Below, piece after piece: positions 40,001-54,000 of a DNA stretch of 64,000 nt. This stretch comes from Oscarella lobularis (taxonomy: Eukaryota > Porifera > Homoscleromorpha > Homosclerophorida > Oscarellidae): assembly GCF_947507565.1 (NCBI RefSeq), contig NC_089192.1, positions 744,001-808,000 on the forward strand, given 5' to 3'. Position numbers and translations under genes: made by a program. The number at the start of each line of letters is the position of its first letter. The first letter of the stretch is position 1. The notes below the pieces were generated by a model. The model made no database searches and was not told the DNA's origin. It worked only from the letters and a program-made list of their open reading frames with translations.

Positions 40001-41433
40001 CCAAATCGCGCGGCTGAGCTTGACGGTTCCCAATCGAGCGACGACATGAAAATCGTCTCGTATTTGTGGGAAAAGACGAAGGATAGTCCATATATAGGGG
40101 TAGGGGTACCCAATAGTAGGCTTTTACTGTCTTCGTTACGTATATGTACGCGTTCCTCAGGATACCGTCAACGGTTCTGATAGGAGTCCGATTTTACGTG
40201 TATACAATCTCGTTCCCGGTGACTACACTTTTAAGCTGACTGTTGCCGACGAGAAGGGAAAAACTGCGTCTGATACGGCGACCATACATTTGATAAGAGG
40301 TAAGCAACGCATAGACTTCATCAACCTGCCTTTCTTTTAATATGAGACGTGCATATCTATATAGAGTTGAAACATAAGAACGATCTAATTGAAGTATCTA
40401 TTAAAATAGATCCGTCGTCGTTTTCAGTTTCCGCGTTGGTAAGAGAAACGTTTTGGATTTTTGATACTAAGCCATGCAATAGGAAGGATTTAAGTTGGCC
40501 ATGTCGTACGAATTAGACATCGATAAAGATAGATTTGTTATTGAAACCGTCGACGGAGAGGAAGACAGGTGAATTTGAATTTGAAAAGAAAAGACAAAAT
40601 ACCTTAGTTTTTTTATACTAGAGTATTCATCGAATTCTACGTTCTGAATGACGAAAAATCTCCGCCGATTCTACCGCCCCTGCCCATAGCAAAGCAACTT
40701 CAAAAGAAAATCTCGCAGAGTCAAAAAGTATTTCATTTTGACGTCGAGTTCGTTGATACCGTCGGTATGGGACTCGTCAGTAGTCCATCATTTTTTTTAC
40801 CAATTTTTTGTACTTTAGTTTGCCAAGAAACGTGCTCGGGTCACGGAAAATGCAACGTGACGACGAAACGTTGCGTTTGCGATAGCTTCTGGGTTGAAAA
40901 TCCCTTCAAGGCGAATTTTGGAATGAAGGAGACAAACTGCGGTGAGATCGCGGAGACAAAACGATATCCTATTCGATTTCCTCCCCGCAGACTGGAGTCT
41001 CGTTTATGTCGTCGTAGTCGCCGTCGTTCTTGGTCTCATACTCCTGGTTGTTCTGTGGGCTTGCATCTGTCTCTTGCGCGGGTAAGTCTTTATCGTTTTG
41101 CTGATTATTTGAGTTTGCACTTTATCTTTGTTAGCAAACGCATCAGAGCGAGGCGTCGTCTACGTTACGCTTTACTTTCTGACAAAGACGACGACTCCGA
41201 AATGGTTCCTCTGTCTACGTTGTCAAAGAGTAAGACTGGCGTTAATTTTGTGCTATTTAAACGAGCCCCTCTATTTAGAAAAAAGCCAGAATGGGAGTCT
41301 TATGATGAGCGAGTCTTTCAGTGAGGAGGAAATTCTATTCGATTCAGCCAAAAAGTTGCTACCTGAGAAGAAGCAGAAGGGCGGCTCTCTGCTCAAGAAC
41401 AACAAGGCAAACGGTCTCGTGAAAAAGAAATAA
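37052..41433 (+). CDS. KIAA0319L-like: KIAA0319/KIAA0319L-like PKD-repeat transmembrane protein
   Basis: A signal peptide (MTLVFAGILVVFCATG) is followed by two small cysteine-rich EGF-like segments, a long Thr/Ser/Pro stalk (about 37690-38150) and five PKD domains. PKD hallmarks include SKISGPDGGTIANSHAAAV, LKAGTYSFKVVVTGKN and TYLWEQVQSP. A C6-type segment CQETCSGHGKCNVTTKRCVC leads to a Val/Leu-rich transmembrane helix and a cytoplasmic tail with YALLSDKDDDSEMVPL and GSLMMSESFSEEEILF, conserved with KIAA0319L. Vertebrate relatives act in neuronal migration and membrane trafficking. The N-terminal MANSC domain of vertebrate KIAA0319 is not seen; a mucin-like stalk occupies its place. Confidence 0.85.
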
Positions 41434-41605
41434 GGCGGTTATATTGTGGACCAGTCACATGGATTTCAATTAATTCTTCTGTAGAGAAATTAGTGCATGC
41501 GTTATTGCTAAGAGCACATAGGTTGTAAAAAAGGAGATATTCACTGAGTCTGACAAATAGGTAAGGAAAAAACATTGGGGACTCCAAGAATAGTCTTTTT
41601 TAAGG

Positions 41606-41665
41606 CTGATCTAAAATACTGACGATCTAATATACTGACGTTAGATCGTCAGTATTTTAGATCAG
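41606..41665. other. Perfect 25-bp inverted repeat with 10-nt loop (hairpin 1)
   Basis: Arms 41606-41630 and 41641-41665 are exact reverse complements (CTGATCTAAAATACTGACGA at the outer left). The outer flanks, T-rich left and A-rich right, could extend the stem across a small bulge. Its 60-nt length resembles a small-RNA precursor, but it could equally be a terminator-like or MITE remnant. It lies 173 bp after the stop of the KIAA0319L-like gene. Confidence 0.8.
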
Positions 41666-41830
41666 TAAAAAACTTTCGAAAATGAGTAATTGTAATTCTC
41701 GATTAGAGCTCGTATATCTCCTCGTTCGATTGGACCCACGAGTGAAACGCTTTCAGAGTCAAATGCTTTGGCGTTGCATCTTTGTCGTTGCCCGGGAGAC
41801 GACGAATTTCTCCCAGACCCGCCCCCAGAC

Positions 41831-41893
41831 CCAGACCTTCTCCCTTGATCCCGTATAACGGGTTATTATACGGGATCAAGGGAGAAAGTCTGG
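41831..41893. other. 28-bp inverted repeat with 7-nt loop (hairpin 2)
   Basis: Arms 41831-41858 and 41866-41893 pair with a single mismatch; the core is TTGATCCCGTATAA against TTATACGGGATCAA. It is the second strong hairpin within 230 bp. Sequence is unrelated to hairpin 1. Confidence 0.8.
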
Positions 41894-42277
41894 TCCCGTC
41901 GCTGACTATTATCGGCCATCCAAATGACTTCGGCGAAGTTTGGAGAAGGAAGACGTGCTATCGTTAGGCGAAGACATACCTTCGACGGCGAAAGACGAAG
42001 AGAAAGGCCCCCAAGCGCCCAATTGGCTCTCCCCTCGAAACGAACGACATGCTCAGCTGCGACTAAAATGTAGTCCGGGTTTATTTACGATTATATGCGT
42101 TCTAAAAAGTGTTTTTTTTATTTTTGGTCTAGGGGGCCCCTCCTTTTGAAATTCGAAGATAATGAGCGTCTCGCGTGATAGCTAATTGGTTTCATTGAAT
42201 CGTCTCCTCCACCCCATTTCTCCCACTCGTTCCTCGAAGAGCAGAGGGTCTCGGACTCCCTCCTTTGTGTGTGTGCC

Positions 42278-45200
42278 ATGGACGCGCGTTTTGTCATCCA
42301 CCTGGCCGCCTTTCTTTCTTTCCTTCTCGCCTCTGCTTCTTCGATGACGCCCCCTACGTGCTCGAATCCCGAGGCGAACGCGAACACCGCGTGTCCCTCG
42401 GGCGAACAGTGCTGGGACGCTTCGAAAGTGGGCGCGACGACGTCGTACGCCTGGTCCGTTCATTCCGAATGCGCCGACTGCTTTTTCGCTCAGCAACCCC
42501 GCCTCGTCGTTCAAACGGGCGAAACTGTTCGCTTTACCACCGACGGCACGTTTCGAAGCGCGAGCGATATCGTCGTATACAAAGTGCCGTCAATGGACGC
42601 GCTAAAAAACTGCGACGTCGCGGCGGCGGGAACGACTCTCGTGGGTCAAACCGTCGGATCCACCCACGTCGACGTAACGCAGTCTCTCGTCGCCGGAGCC
42701 AACTATTTCATATCGCATCCAAACAATCAATGCGAAGAAGGCGCACGTATTGTCGTCTATCGAGGTGATTTCAATTGCAACGGCAACTGTTCGTCGCGGG
42801 GACCGTGCGTTTTCGACGGGGCTAGCGATTTCGTCTGCCGATGCCCGGGCGGCTATTTGAGCGACGATTGCTCTGACATCGACGAGTGCTTTGGTGTGAC
42901 GGCGTGCGGCGATCCGGTGACGGAGGGCGTATGCGTTGACGGAAATTGCTCGTACGCGTGCAATTGTTTGCCGTTTCGGACGAGCGTCGACGGACTCTCG
43001 TGCAATGACGTCAGAATTCTGACCGATTGCTCGGAATCGCCATGTCAAAACGGCGGCACGTGCAACAAGTTCCCTTCCAGAATTTTTTGCGAATGCCGTT
43101 TTGGATACGACGGAACTTACTGCGAATTGAATCTTGATGACTGTCAGTTAAATCCGTGCCAGAATGGTGGCACGTGCGTTGACGGAGAGGATGCCTATAC
43201 ATGCACGTGCGTTGACGGCTTTACTGGCGTCGAGTGCGAGACGAATATGGACGAATGCGTCGCATACGCGCCCTGCTCGAATGGCGGCACGTGTGTCGAC
43301 GAAATCGATGCGGTGACGTGCACGTGCTCGTCGCCGTGGATCGGCGACTTCTGTCAAATTCATTCCGATGATTGTCTCGTGGCTGACTGTCAAAATGGGG
43401 CGACGTGCGTCGACGGTAACGGAACGCATTCATGTGCGTGTGTTGTCGGATTTACCGGGGCTCGATGCGAGACGGACATCGATGAGTGCGCGTCGTCGCC
43501 GTGCGAGAATCGCGGCGTTTGTATTGATAACGTTGCTGACTACACGTGTAACTGTCCCACCGGATATACGGGCAAGAATTGCGAGACTGATATCAACGAA
43601 TGTCAATCAAATCCATGTGCCAATGGAGGCACGTGCAACGACCTGACTGGACGTTTCCATTGCGAGTGCATATTCGGCTTCTCGGGTCTTCGTTGCGAAA
43701 CAAACGACGACGAATGTCAATCGAATCCGTGTCAGAATGGCGCAACGTGTCGAGACGGAATCAATCGTTATACGTGCGACTGCATTCCAGGTTACACGGG
43801 AGTTGATTGCGAGACGAACGTGAACGAATGCGCGTCGATGCCGTGTGAAAACGGCGGAGCATGCATTGATATGATTAACAGTTTTGAGTGCCAGTGTCCG
43901 GCCGGTTTCACTGGTCTACAATGTGAGACGAACATCGACGAATGCAGCTCGTCGCCGTGCCAAAACGGCGCCTCGTGTAACGACGAAATCAATTGGTATT
44001 CGTGCTCGTGTTTGCCCGGCTTCACGGGCGTCGACTGCGAGACGAATATCGACGAGTGCGCCTCGAGTCCGTGTCAGAACGGAGCGGCTTGTCGCGACGA
44101 GATCAACGAGTACAACTGTCAATGTATTGCCGGATACACGGGCATTCACTGCGAGACGAACATCGACGATTGCGATCCGACTCCTTGTCAGAACGGAGGC
44201 AGTTGCACCGATCTTGTAGACAATTTCAGCTGCGACTGCGTTGCCGGATTCACGGGTACACAATGCGAAACCGATATCGACGAATGCGGATCGAATCCAT
44301 GCGAAAACGGAGCGACTTGTCACGATCAGACGAACGGGTACGCTTGTCAGTGTGTGACCGGCTTCACCGGAGTTCACTGCGAGACGAACATTGGCGAATG
44401 CGGTTCGATGCCGTGCCAGAACGGCGCCACTTGCCGAGACGACATCAATATGTACACGTGCGATTGTGCCGCCGGTTTCACGGGAACGCACTGCGAGACG
44501 AACATCGACGAATGCGTATCGTCGCCTTGCACGAATATGGGCACATGCGTCGACGACGTTGACTCGTATTGGTGCCGTTGTGTGCCCGGTTTTACCGGTA
44601 TGCATTGCGAGACGAATATCGACGAGTGCGCGTCGTCGCCGTGTCAAAACGGCGCCACGTGCAACGACGAAATCAATCGGTATTCGTGCTCGTGTTTGGC
44701 CGGTTTCACGAATGTCCACTGCGAGACGAATATCGACGAGTGCGAGTCTTTTCCGTGTCAGAACGGCGGTCTTTGCACGGATCTGATCAACGACTACGCG
44801 TGCAACTGCAGTGAAGGATTCGACGGGAAAAGTTGCGGAAACGACATCGACGAGTGCTCGTCGAGTCCGTGCCAGAACAGCGGCGTGTGCATGGACGGCG
44901 TCGCCGGCTACACGTGCGAGTGTCCGACCGGTCGAACGGGATCCCACTGCGAGATCGATATTGACGAATGCGCTTCGAAACCGTGTCAGAACGGCGGCAC
45001 GTGCAACAATCTGCAAGGAAGATTTTATTGCGAATGTCGTTTCGGATTTGATGGCATATTTTGCGAGATAAATATTGACGATTGCGCTTCGAATCCCTGC
45101 CAGAACAATGCCACGTGTATCGACGCCGTTAATGACTATACTTGCCAATGCGTTCCCGGTTTCACTGGCGATCATTGTCAAACGAATATCAACGAATGCG

Positions 45201-48200
45201 AGTCGGCGCCGTGTCAGAACGACGGCACGTGTTCCGATCACGTTAATCATTACACGTGCAGTTGCATTGACGGATTTACGGGTGTTGACTGTGAAACGAA
45301 TATCGACGAGTGTGCGTCGTCGCCCTGCGAAAATCGCGGGGTTTGTATGGATCGCATTAACTTTTACACGTGCCACTGTCTGGCCGGATATACTGGTGAG
45401 CATTGCGAAACTGATATTAACGAATGTCAATCAAATCCGTGCGCCAATGGAGGCACGTGCAACAATCTTGTTGATCGTTTTCACTGCGAGTGCGTTTTTG
45501 GCTTTTCCGGTCTTCGTTGCGAAACGAACGACGACGAATGTCAATCTGATCCTTGTCAGAATGGCGCAACGTGTCAAGACGGAATTGGTCGTTATACGTG
45601 CGACTGCGTTGCAGGCTACACGGGGGTTGATTGCGAGACGAATGTGAACGAATGCGCGTCATTGCCGTGTCAAAACAGCGGAACGTGCGTTGATCTGATC
45701 GATGCCTTCGAATGTCAATGTCCGGCCGGATTCACGGGTATACAATGCGAGACGAATATTGACGAATGCGCTTCGTCACCGTGCAGTAATAAGGCCACGT
45801 GCATTGACGACATCGACTTCTATTTGTGCCGTTGTGCCGCCGGCTTCACGGGCGTCAATTGCGAGACGAATATCGACGAGTGCGCTCCGGCACCGTGCCA
45901 AAACGACGCCACGTGTACGGACTTGATTGCCGACTTCCTATGCACGTGTCGTCCGGGTTTCTCCGGTGTTCGTTGCGAAACGAATATCGACGAGTGCGCG
46001 TCAATGCCGTGCCAGAATGGCGGGCTTTGCACCGATTTGATCAACGCGTTTGAGTGCCATTGTCCATTCGGCTACACCGGAACTCTATGCGAAACGGATG
46101 TTGATGAGTGCGCGTCCATGCCGTGTCAAAACGGCGGCACGTGCGTCGACGACATAAACGGATACGGGTGTCGATGCGTTCCTGGGTATATAGGCGTCGA
46201 TTGCGAGACGGAACTGAACGAATGCAATTCGGCGCCATGTCAAAATAGCGGCACGTGCGTCGACATGATTGGCATGTACTCGTGCACTTGTCGTCCCGGT
46301 TTCACGGACGTCAACTGCGAGACGAATATCAACGAGTGCGCGTCGATGCCGTGTCAGAACGGTGCCGTCTGCTTCGATGAGATAAACGGATTTCATTGTC
46401 GTTGTGTGCCCGGCTACACCGGTCGTCTATGCCAACGAGAAATCGTCGAATGCCTTTCGAGACCCTGTCAGAACGGCGGCACGTGCGACGACCTAATCGA
46501 CGATTTCACGTGTCATTGCGCGCCCGGCTTCACGGGCCCTCTCTGCGAGACGAACATCGACGAGTGTGCGTCGTCGCCGTGCTTGAACGGCGGCACGTGC
46601 CGCGACGGTGTCAACTCTTACCAGTGCACGTGCCCGTCGGCGTTCGACGGAGATCACTGCGAGATCGTTATCGACGCGTGCGGCATTCTCATGCCGTGTC
46701 AAAACGACGGAACGTGTGTGAATATTCCGACGACGATTGGCGTTGTGGACGTCAGCGCGCCGCCCGGTCCCGGCATCGATATACACGATGCTTACACGTG
46801 CACGTGTCCGTCGCTCTTTACCGATCGTCTTTGCGCAACGTTTATGCCCGTGCCGGCGCCGCCGACACTCATACCGCCGCCACCCGTCCGCTCTTCGCCT
46901 CCGCCGCCGACTCTTTTGCCGCCGCCGCCGCCGGGATTCAGTTTTGACTGTTCGCGAACGCCGTGTCAAAATAGCGGCGCCTGTCAATCTATTGGCGGAC
47001 GGGCAAATAGTTTTTGCAGTTGTCCTATTGGATTTTCGGGAAGAACTTGCTCGAACGGTAAGAGAGCGTTATCTCTTTTTGTTGCGTTCTTTCGAATCGG
47101 ATTTTAGATATATCCGTCAGTGTTCCCGCCTTTGGAGGCAGCGGTGTGACTTCGTACATTGAAGCGACCGGTTCTATTAGATCGGATACGTCGAACACGA
47201 TTGCTATTCGTCTCAAGGCGAGCGGGCCTTCTGGTCTCATTTTTCTCAGCATTGGCAGCCAACAACCGCCCGCCTTTGTCGACTATATTTCATTTCACGT
47301 CGTCGACGGCTTTGCAAACGTCCGTTACGATTTAGGAGCTGGATCCGTTTCAATTACGAGCCCGAATCGCATAGACACGGGAGAAACAACAGTACTTGAA
47401 TTCAGGTGCATACAGAGATTTAAAAAATAGCTACTGTACATATAAAGATGCCTCGTCTTAGGCGCAACGGTGTTGATGGTGAATTGTGGATTGACGGCGT
47501 CCTTGTCGGCGGAGATTCTGCTCCTTCTGGAAGCACCGTAGCCAATACAGACGGTCCAATCTATCTCGGCGGAATTCCTGCAGTAGTAAACGTTTCGCCC
47601 CTGAATAACTTCGGCCCGACGACCGGTTTTACTGGCTGCATAATTGCCGTCAGTATCGACGGCAATGAAGTTGATCTTCTCAACGGCACAACGGGAATGA
47701 ATGTTGGCGAATGCCCTCTCAATCCGTGCAGCGACGCAAATCCGTGCCAAAACGGCGGCGCCTGTCGTCCGACCGACTTGACGAATTTCGAATGCGTCTG
47801 CCCAACGGGAACGAGCGGCGATCTATGCGAGGTCGTCGATCAGTGCACTTTTCCGACGCCGCCGTGCCTACATGGCGGCGCGTGTCGAATCGATTCGACG
47901 AGCAGCGTTGGATACCGGTGCATATGCTCAGTTCTCTTCACCGGCCCCCAATGCGAAAATCCAGGTAAGAGCAAAATTTTGAGGCTCCCCCTTTCCTTGT
48001 TGATTAGTGACTGTTGATTTCTTTCAGTTGGTTCTTCCATGGGTGGCTATTCATACTTTGGCGACTCCTACGCTAGTTGGATGGTTGATCAGTCACTGAG
48101 ACGAACGACAAACGTTGCCTTGAAGGTCTACCCTAGTTCTCCTGCGAGCGACGCAACCGGCATCCTAGCCTACGTCGATAAGCCAGGCCGTGATTTCTTC

Positions 48201-50469
48201 GCCATCTTCGCCGATCGCGGCACGGTCAAAGTCGTCTTCGACTTCGGCGGAGGAAGTCTCACCGTCGCCAATCCGACTCCCTTGGCGGACGGCGTTTTCA
48301 CGAGTGTCATACTCGAACGCTCGGCACTCGACGTCAAACTCGTCGTCGCCGGCAACGCGACGTCGGAAACGCTTTCCAGTCTTTTCTCGTCGCTCGACGT
48401 CGACGGAGCGATCTACATCGGCGGCGTGCCGTCTCTCGTTGAAGCGACGCTCGACGCGAGTCTCGTCGACGTCAAAGGCTTCAACGGTTGCATAGCCGAA
48501 ACGGCGATCAGCGGCAAATTCATCAATTCGACCGAATTGCTTTCGAGCTACAACGCGGCGATTTGCACACGACTCTGTGATCCGAATCCGTGTCAAAACG
48601 GCGGCAATTGTTCGCAGTTGGGCGCTTCGGTTGCGTGCGCCTGTACGCCCGAGTTCATCGGCGCCACGTGCGACGTGTCTTCGGATCCGTGCATTCAACT
48701 CGGATGCGAGGCGGCGAATTCGACGTGCGCGCGTTTCGGCGAAACCGCCGAGTGCGTGTGTCCTCTCGGCAAAGGCAGCGACGATTGCTCTGGCGATGTC
48801 GTCATCGATACGCCCTACTTTCAAGACAATTTGACGTCGTATGTTGGATTTAGCTCGCAGGCTGTCAATCTGGCAAGAACGACGAATGTCAAAGTGATTT
48901 TTACGCCGTACGCTTTGGACGGAATAGTCGTCTATTCGGCGGAAGTCATCGACTTCTTTTCTGTTGGACTCTACGACGGTTTTGTCGAATTTCGATTCAA
49001 TCTTGGCAGTGGAACGAAGGAAGTTAAGAGCAGGAGTCGAGTGACTTTATTCGAGTCTCACACAGTCACAGTATCAAGGATCAGCAAAGATGGTATAATT
49101 GTCTATCTTTCATGATCTCTGCTATAAAGTAACGAATGTTTTTTCTTTCTGAAGTGTCTTTAATAGTTGATGATCAAGCCGAAGTATTTGATTCCAGCTC
49201 AGGAACTGCAACCCAATTGAACGTTCGTGGTCGCGAAATTTTCATGGGCGGTGTGCCCGACATTGGACAGGTGAATTTTTTTAAATTTTACTTGCCTCAA
49301 TTCTACGTTTTCTCTCAGCTTCTTCCTTCGGTGGGCCTTTCGTCTGGATTCACCGGCTGCATCGACGAGCTGACGATCAACGACGTCGAGTTTTCTGTCG
49401 CCACGGCAACGCGTGGCCAAGGAGTTAAAGAATGCGAAAGAGACGACTGTGAAATGTTGAACTGTCAGAACGGCGGAACGTGCACGGACGCCGGTAGTCC
49501 GGGCACGTTTTTCTGCTCGTGTCCGTCAGGATACACTGGTCCTGATTGCGCGCTTCTCGTCGGCGACGACTGCGCCGCTGGCACTCACGGGTGTCACAAT
49601 ACGAGTCAATGCGTGTATAGCAGTTCTGCTATGGACTACGAGTGCGTTTGTCCGCTCGTGCCGGTGGCGAGAGCAGGACGCTTTTGTCAGGATGGTGAGG
49701 CGCCGTATGCTTCTTGATAGTCATTCTTTATTACGTGTATTTCTTCTATTTCAGTTGTAACTTTTTCTGCTGCACAGTTTGGAGGAAACAGCTTTGCGGA
49801 GTATCCTTTCATGAATTTTGGAAGGAAAACGGATATTTCTTTCAACGTGTCTGCGACAGCGGCTGATGGACTCATCTTTTACGTCAAGGTATCGAATAAA
49901 TCTACTCAGGCTGAAACTTATATACTTGATTGATCTAATCTTTGCCTTAGGGTAAAGCTAAAGATTATCTAGCTATAGGAGTTCAAGCTGGAAATGTTGT
50001 ACTAAGGCAAGTTTCGTTTTTAATTAAACCGGTTTATTGCTTACCAAAATGTATTATTTACAGCTTTGATCTGGGAACGGGTCCGGCAACAATCACTGGA
50101 GCGAGCATCCTCGGAGGTGGATGGCACTACGTTACGATATCGAGGTAGGAAAGAAGGAACTTGATGATACTCATATCTATATCTATTATATTTAGGTCCT
50201 CTCGGTCTGCTACTTTGACCGTCGGCGGCATCTCAACGAGCGGATCGTCTCCATCGACTGCGACGGGACTCAACGTCGGCGGGGGAACGTATTTCCAACT
50301 GGGCGGAATTCGTGTGTCCGCTGATATGACCGAATACGCTAATCTGCTTGGCGGCACCTATCCGCAAGGATTGGAGGGCTGCATTGCTGATTTAGCGGTA
50401 AACGGCGTGAACATCGATCTCCTGAACGACGCCCGCGATGGAACCAACGTTGACCGCTGTGGTGCCTAA
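42278..50469 (+). CDS. Secreted cupredoxin-like/EGF/laminin-G giant, paralogue A
   Basis: A signal peptide (residues 1-24) is followed by a CPSGEQCWD motif and a cupredoxin-like module (FFAQQPRLVVQTGETVRF, GANYFIS, QCEEGARIVVY, to about residue 165). Then come roughly 35 EGF repeats, mostly calcium-binding type (NIDECASSPCQNGGTC), each about 38 residues. All this sits in one exon, 42278-47057. A proline-rich linker (PAPPTLIPPPP) and one more EGF lead into short exons encoding four laminin-G domains separated by EGF pairs (LamG, EGF2, LamG, EGF2, LamG, EGF2, LamG). There is no transmembrane segment. The C-terminal layout resembles Eyes shut, agrin and perlecan; the N-terminal module is not in those families. 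Probably an extracellular-matrix or luminal protein. The nearest paralogue is the next gene. Confidence 0.88.
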
Positions 50470-51024
50470 TTAATCTGATGGATGCTTTCAAGCTTCCAGT
50501 TACGATAAGGAAGGAAGACTGTGTAGTTGCAATTGCATTTACATTGTTTTGTTTCGTGTAGTCTTCGCATCTTTTAGTCGTTGTTCGTGTACGTATGGAT
50601 GGTACGGTGTGGTGCAAAAATGTCGTGATGTTGGAGCCGGGAGCGTTTATCCGGGATTTTGCCATTTTTCAGTCAGTTTTCGAGCCTTCTGCGCTGTTTC
50701 GCGGACGTAGAATGGCTTCAGCCTTGACTACCGGACGTGACGTCAAGGAATCCCTGCAGATGTCGTTCCTGAATCGTTTCGAACACCTTCTAGCGACTTC
50801 TTTTCGTCACACAGCGCTTCGGCGACTATCGCGTCGTCGCGAAACGCGCCAAGAAACAACGCCGAGACGCCAACGCTCGAACGGACAAAGATCTACACCG
50901 CCCTCGATCCAATTTCCATAAAAATGAGAAGACTGCCCGCGGCAGATCCGATTTACCCCGTTCCCACCACTCACCCACGACGCATTGTTCCAATCTCTTT
51001 CAACCGAAGCGGACGCTCTCTCCG
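50470..51024. other. Intergenic region between the two EGF/laminin-G paralogues
   Basis: 555 bp between stop and start. No open frame is convincing; it should hold the paralogue A terminator and paralogue B promoter. Confidence 0.5.
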
Positions 51025-54000
51025 ATGGCGAAAGAAGGACTCTTCTTCGTCGTCGTCGGACTACTTCTCGTCCACTTCCGGCTATCCTCAGGGCAGCCCA
51101 CGTGCGCGAACCCCGAAACGGCGGCGAATACGACGTGCCCGATCGGCAGTCAATGCTGGGATGGAACGTTAACGGGCGCCCCGTCGATAAATCTCTGGTC
51201 TCTACATCGAACCACCGAAGTTCCGTTGGAGTCGACGCGTTGGCTTCAATGGTATCTCATCGACAAATACTTCGAAGACGTGCGTCCGTTCGCTCAACAG
51301 CCCGCGAAGGTCGTCCAAGACGGCGAGCTAGTCCACTTCACGACCGACTGCTCGTTCCAACGCGATCCGAATCTCGAAATCTGGAAGGTCACCGATTTGA
51401 AAGCATTCGAGGAATGCAATCTCACCGACGCCACGCTCGTCGGACGCGTCGCCGGACCTCAACCGAACGGGGTTCCCATTCCAGCTGGCCATACCCTATC
51501 TCTCGACGTAACGAGTCACGTCGGCGACGGAGCGAACTATTTCATCGCGAAGCGACAGGACGGCGGCGGCGATACGACAGTTCCGACGAATTGCGAACAA
51601 GGCGCTCGTCTTTTGATATACAAATCAGATTTTCGTTGCGGTGCAGATCAGGCCCAGCCTTGCAGCGGACGCGCGCCTTGCGTCTTCGGACACGGACACG
51701 TAAACGAGACGTTGGTCGGATTTGCGTGCGCCTGTCCGGGCGGCTATTTGGGAGACGAGTGTGAGAACATCGACGAGTGTTTTGGCGCCAATTGTGGAGA
51801 TCCGGTGAACGAGGGCGTGTGCGTTGACGGCGACTGTTCGTTTACGTGCGAATGCACGCCGATTCGATCGGGTCCCAACTGCCAAACGGTCGTTCCGTTC
51901 ACCGATGCCGACGTCGGATGCCTTCCGGACAATCCGTGTCGCGAAGGCGGCACGTGTCAAGTGCGGGCGAATAGAGACTTGCACTGCGAGTGTCGCTTCG
52001 GTTTCAAGGGAGATTTTTGCCAAATAAACGAAGACGAATGCGCGTCGAATCCGTGCGAAAACGGCGGCACGTGCGTCGACGGCGCCGGCGAGTACACGTG
52101 CACGTGTCCGTGCGGTTTCATCGGAGATAATTGCGAGACGAACGTCAACGAGTGCGTGCCGCCGCCGAGTCCGTGTTTGAACGGGGCCGGATGCGTGGAC
52201 GGCAACAACGCGGTCACGTGCGGCTGCAGCAGCCCGTGGACGGGCGACTTCTGTCAGATTCACGAGAACGATTGTTTGAGGAATAAGTGTCAAAACGGCG
52301 CCACGTGCGTCGACGGCGACAGCTCGTACACGTGCAATTGCGTGCCCGGGTTCACGGATGCGTACTGCGACGTCAAGATCGACGAGTGCGCCTCGTTTCC
52401 GTGCATGAACGGCGGTACGTGTTTGGACTTGGTCAACGAGTTTTCGTGCAATTGCGTCACGGGGTACACCGGAGATCGCTGCCAGGTGAACATCAACGAA
52501 TGCGCGTCGAATCCGTGTTTGAATGGAGGCACTTGCGTCGACGGCGTCGGCGCTTTTACCTGTACGTGTGCGGACTCTTTTACCGGTATGATTTGCGAGA
52601 CGAATCTCGATGATTGCGATCCGAATCCGTGCATGAACAACGGCATTTGTGTCGACGGCGACAATGCGTTCACGTGCTACTGTGCGGCTGGATACGTCGG
52701 AGCCACGTGTACGACGAGGAACGGTAATCCTATCGTATCTGATGCCGAGGCGGGTGCCAATACAACGTGTCCTGATGGACGACTATGCTGGGATGAAGGA
52801 AGAACGGGTGGCGCTATTACCTACGTATGGTCCCTGTACAAAACCGAGGATGCTGTTAGTGACTTTTCTATGACTTTGTTCGGGAGATTGAGAGATCTTT
52901 GGAGTCGAGGCGGTGGCGCTTGCGTTCAGCCGTTTCCTCAGCAGCCCCTGCTCTTTATTCAAGACGGTGAAAGAGTGAACTTTGAGACGGATTGCACGTT
53001 TCAGAAAAACCCCGACTTGGAAGTGTACAAAGTGCCCAACATTGAAGCCTACGAAAACTGCGACATCTCCGGTGCAGCGATGATTGGAAGAATAGCGGGA
53101 GAACAGCCCGTTGGCAATCCTACTCCGAAGCCAAACCATGTCTTCACTCTTGACGTTTCAAGGACTCTTACAAGCGGAGCGAACTATTACATCTCCGTTC
53201 ACGTTGGAGGCGCAGGTGATCCCAGTCTTCCAGGAAACTGTCAACAAGGCGCTCGTTTGATTGTCTACCAGGGCGACTTCACTTGCGGCAGTAATCGCAA
53301 TGTTCCGTGCAACGACAGAGCGCCGTGTGCGTTCGATCTACACGACTCATTGCATTACCAGTGCGAGTGTCCTCCTGGATATTTGGGCGATTTATGTCAG
53401 AACATTGACGAGTGTTTGGATATGACGAACTGCGGCGATCCTCTCACCGAAGGCTTATGCGTCGACGGCGACGGTGAATACTTCTGCGACTGTTTTCCAT
53501 CGAGAAGAGGAAAGGAGAACAAGACGTGTCATGAAGTAGTCGAGTTCAGCATCAGAGGCTATCCAGTGATCGGATGCAACAATATGTTGTGCAGAAACGG
53601 CGGCACGTGTAACGAACGATCAGGCGGCTTCTTCAGGTGCGAATGTCGCTTCGGCTTCGACGGCGATTTCTGTCAGGAAAACATCGACGAGTGCGCGTCA
53701 AATCCGTGCCAGAACGGCGGCATGTGCATAGACGGGGAAGGAGGCTACACGTGTTTGTGTTCGTGCGGATTTACTGGAGACGAGTGCCAAACGAACGTCG
53801 ACGAGTGCGATCCAAACGTGTGTCAGTTCGGCGGCACGTGTACGGACGGCGACAACGCGGTGACATGCGACTGTACGAATAACTGGACGGGCGGCTTCTG
53901 TCACATTCATAACGACGACTGCTTCCAACATAAATGCCAACACGGAGCGACGTGCATTGACGGCGACAGCACCTACACGTGCCGCTGTGCTTCGGGCTAT

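Larger units (their letters stand above)
41434..42277. other. Intergenic region holding the two hairpins
   Basis: No coding sequence is recognised. It contains hairpins 1 and 2 and the promoter of the first EGF/laminin-G gene. Confidence 0.5.

Noticed and set aside
43916-45430. 504-codon antisense frame and many shorter ones opposite the EGF exons
   Set aside because: Shadows created by the periodic codon use of 38-residue EGF repeats; both strands of such arrays are stop-poor.
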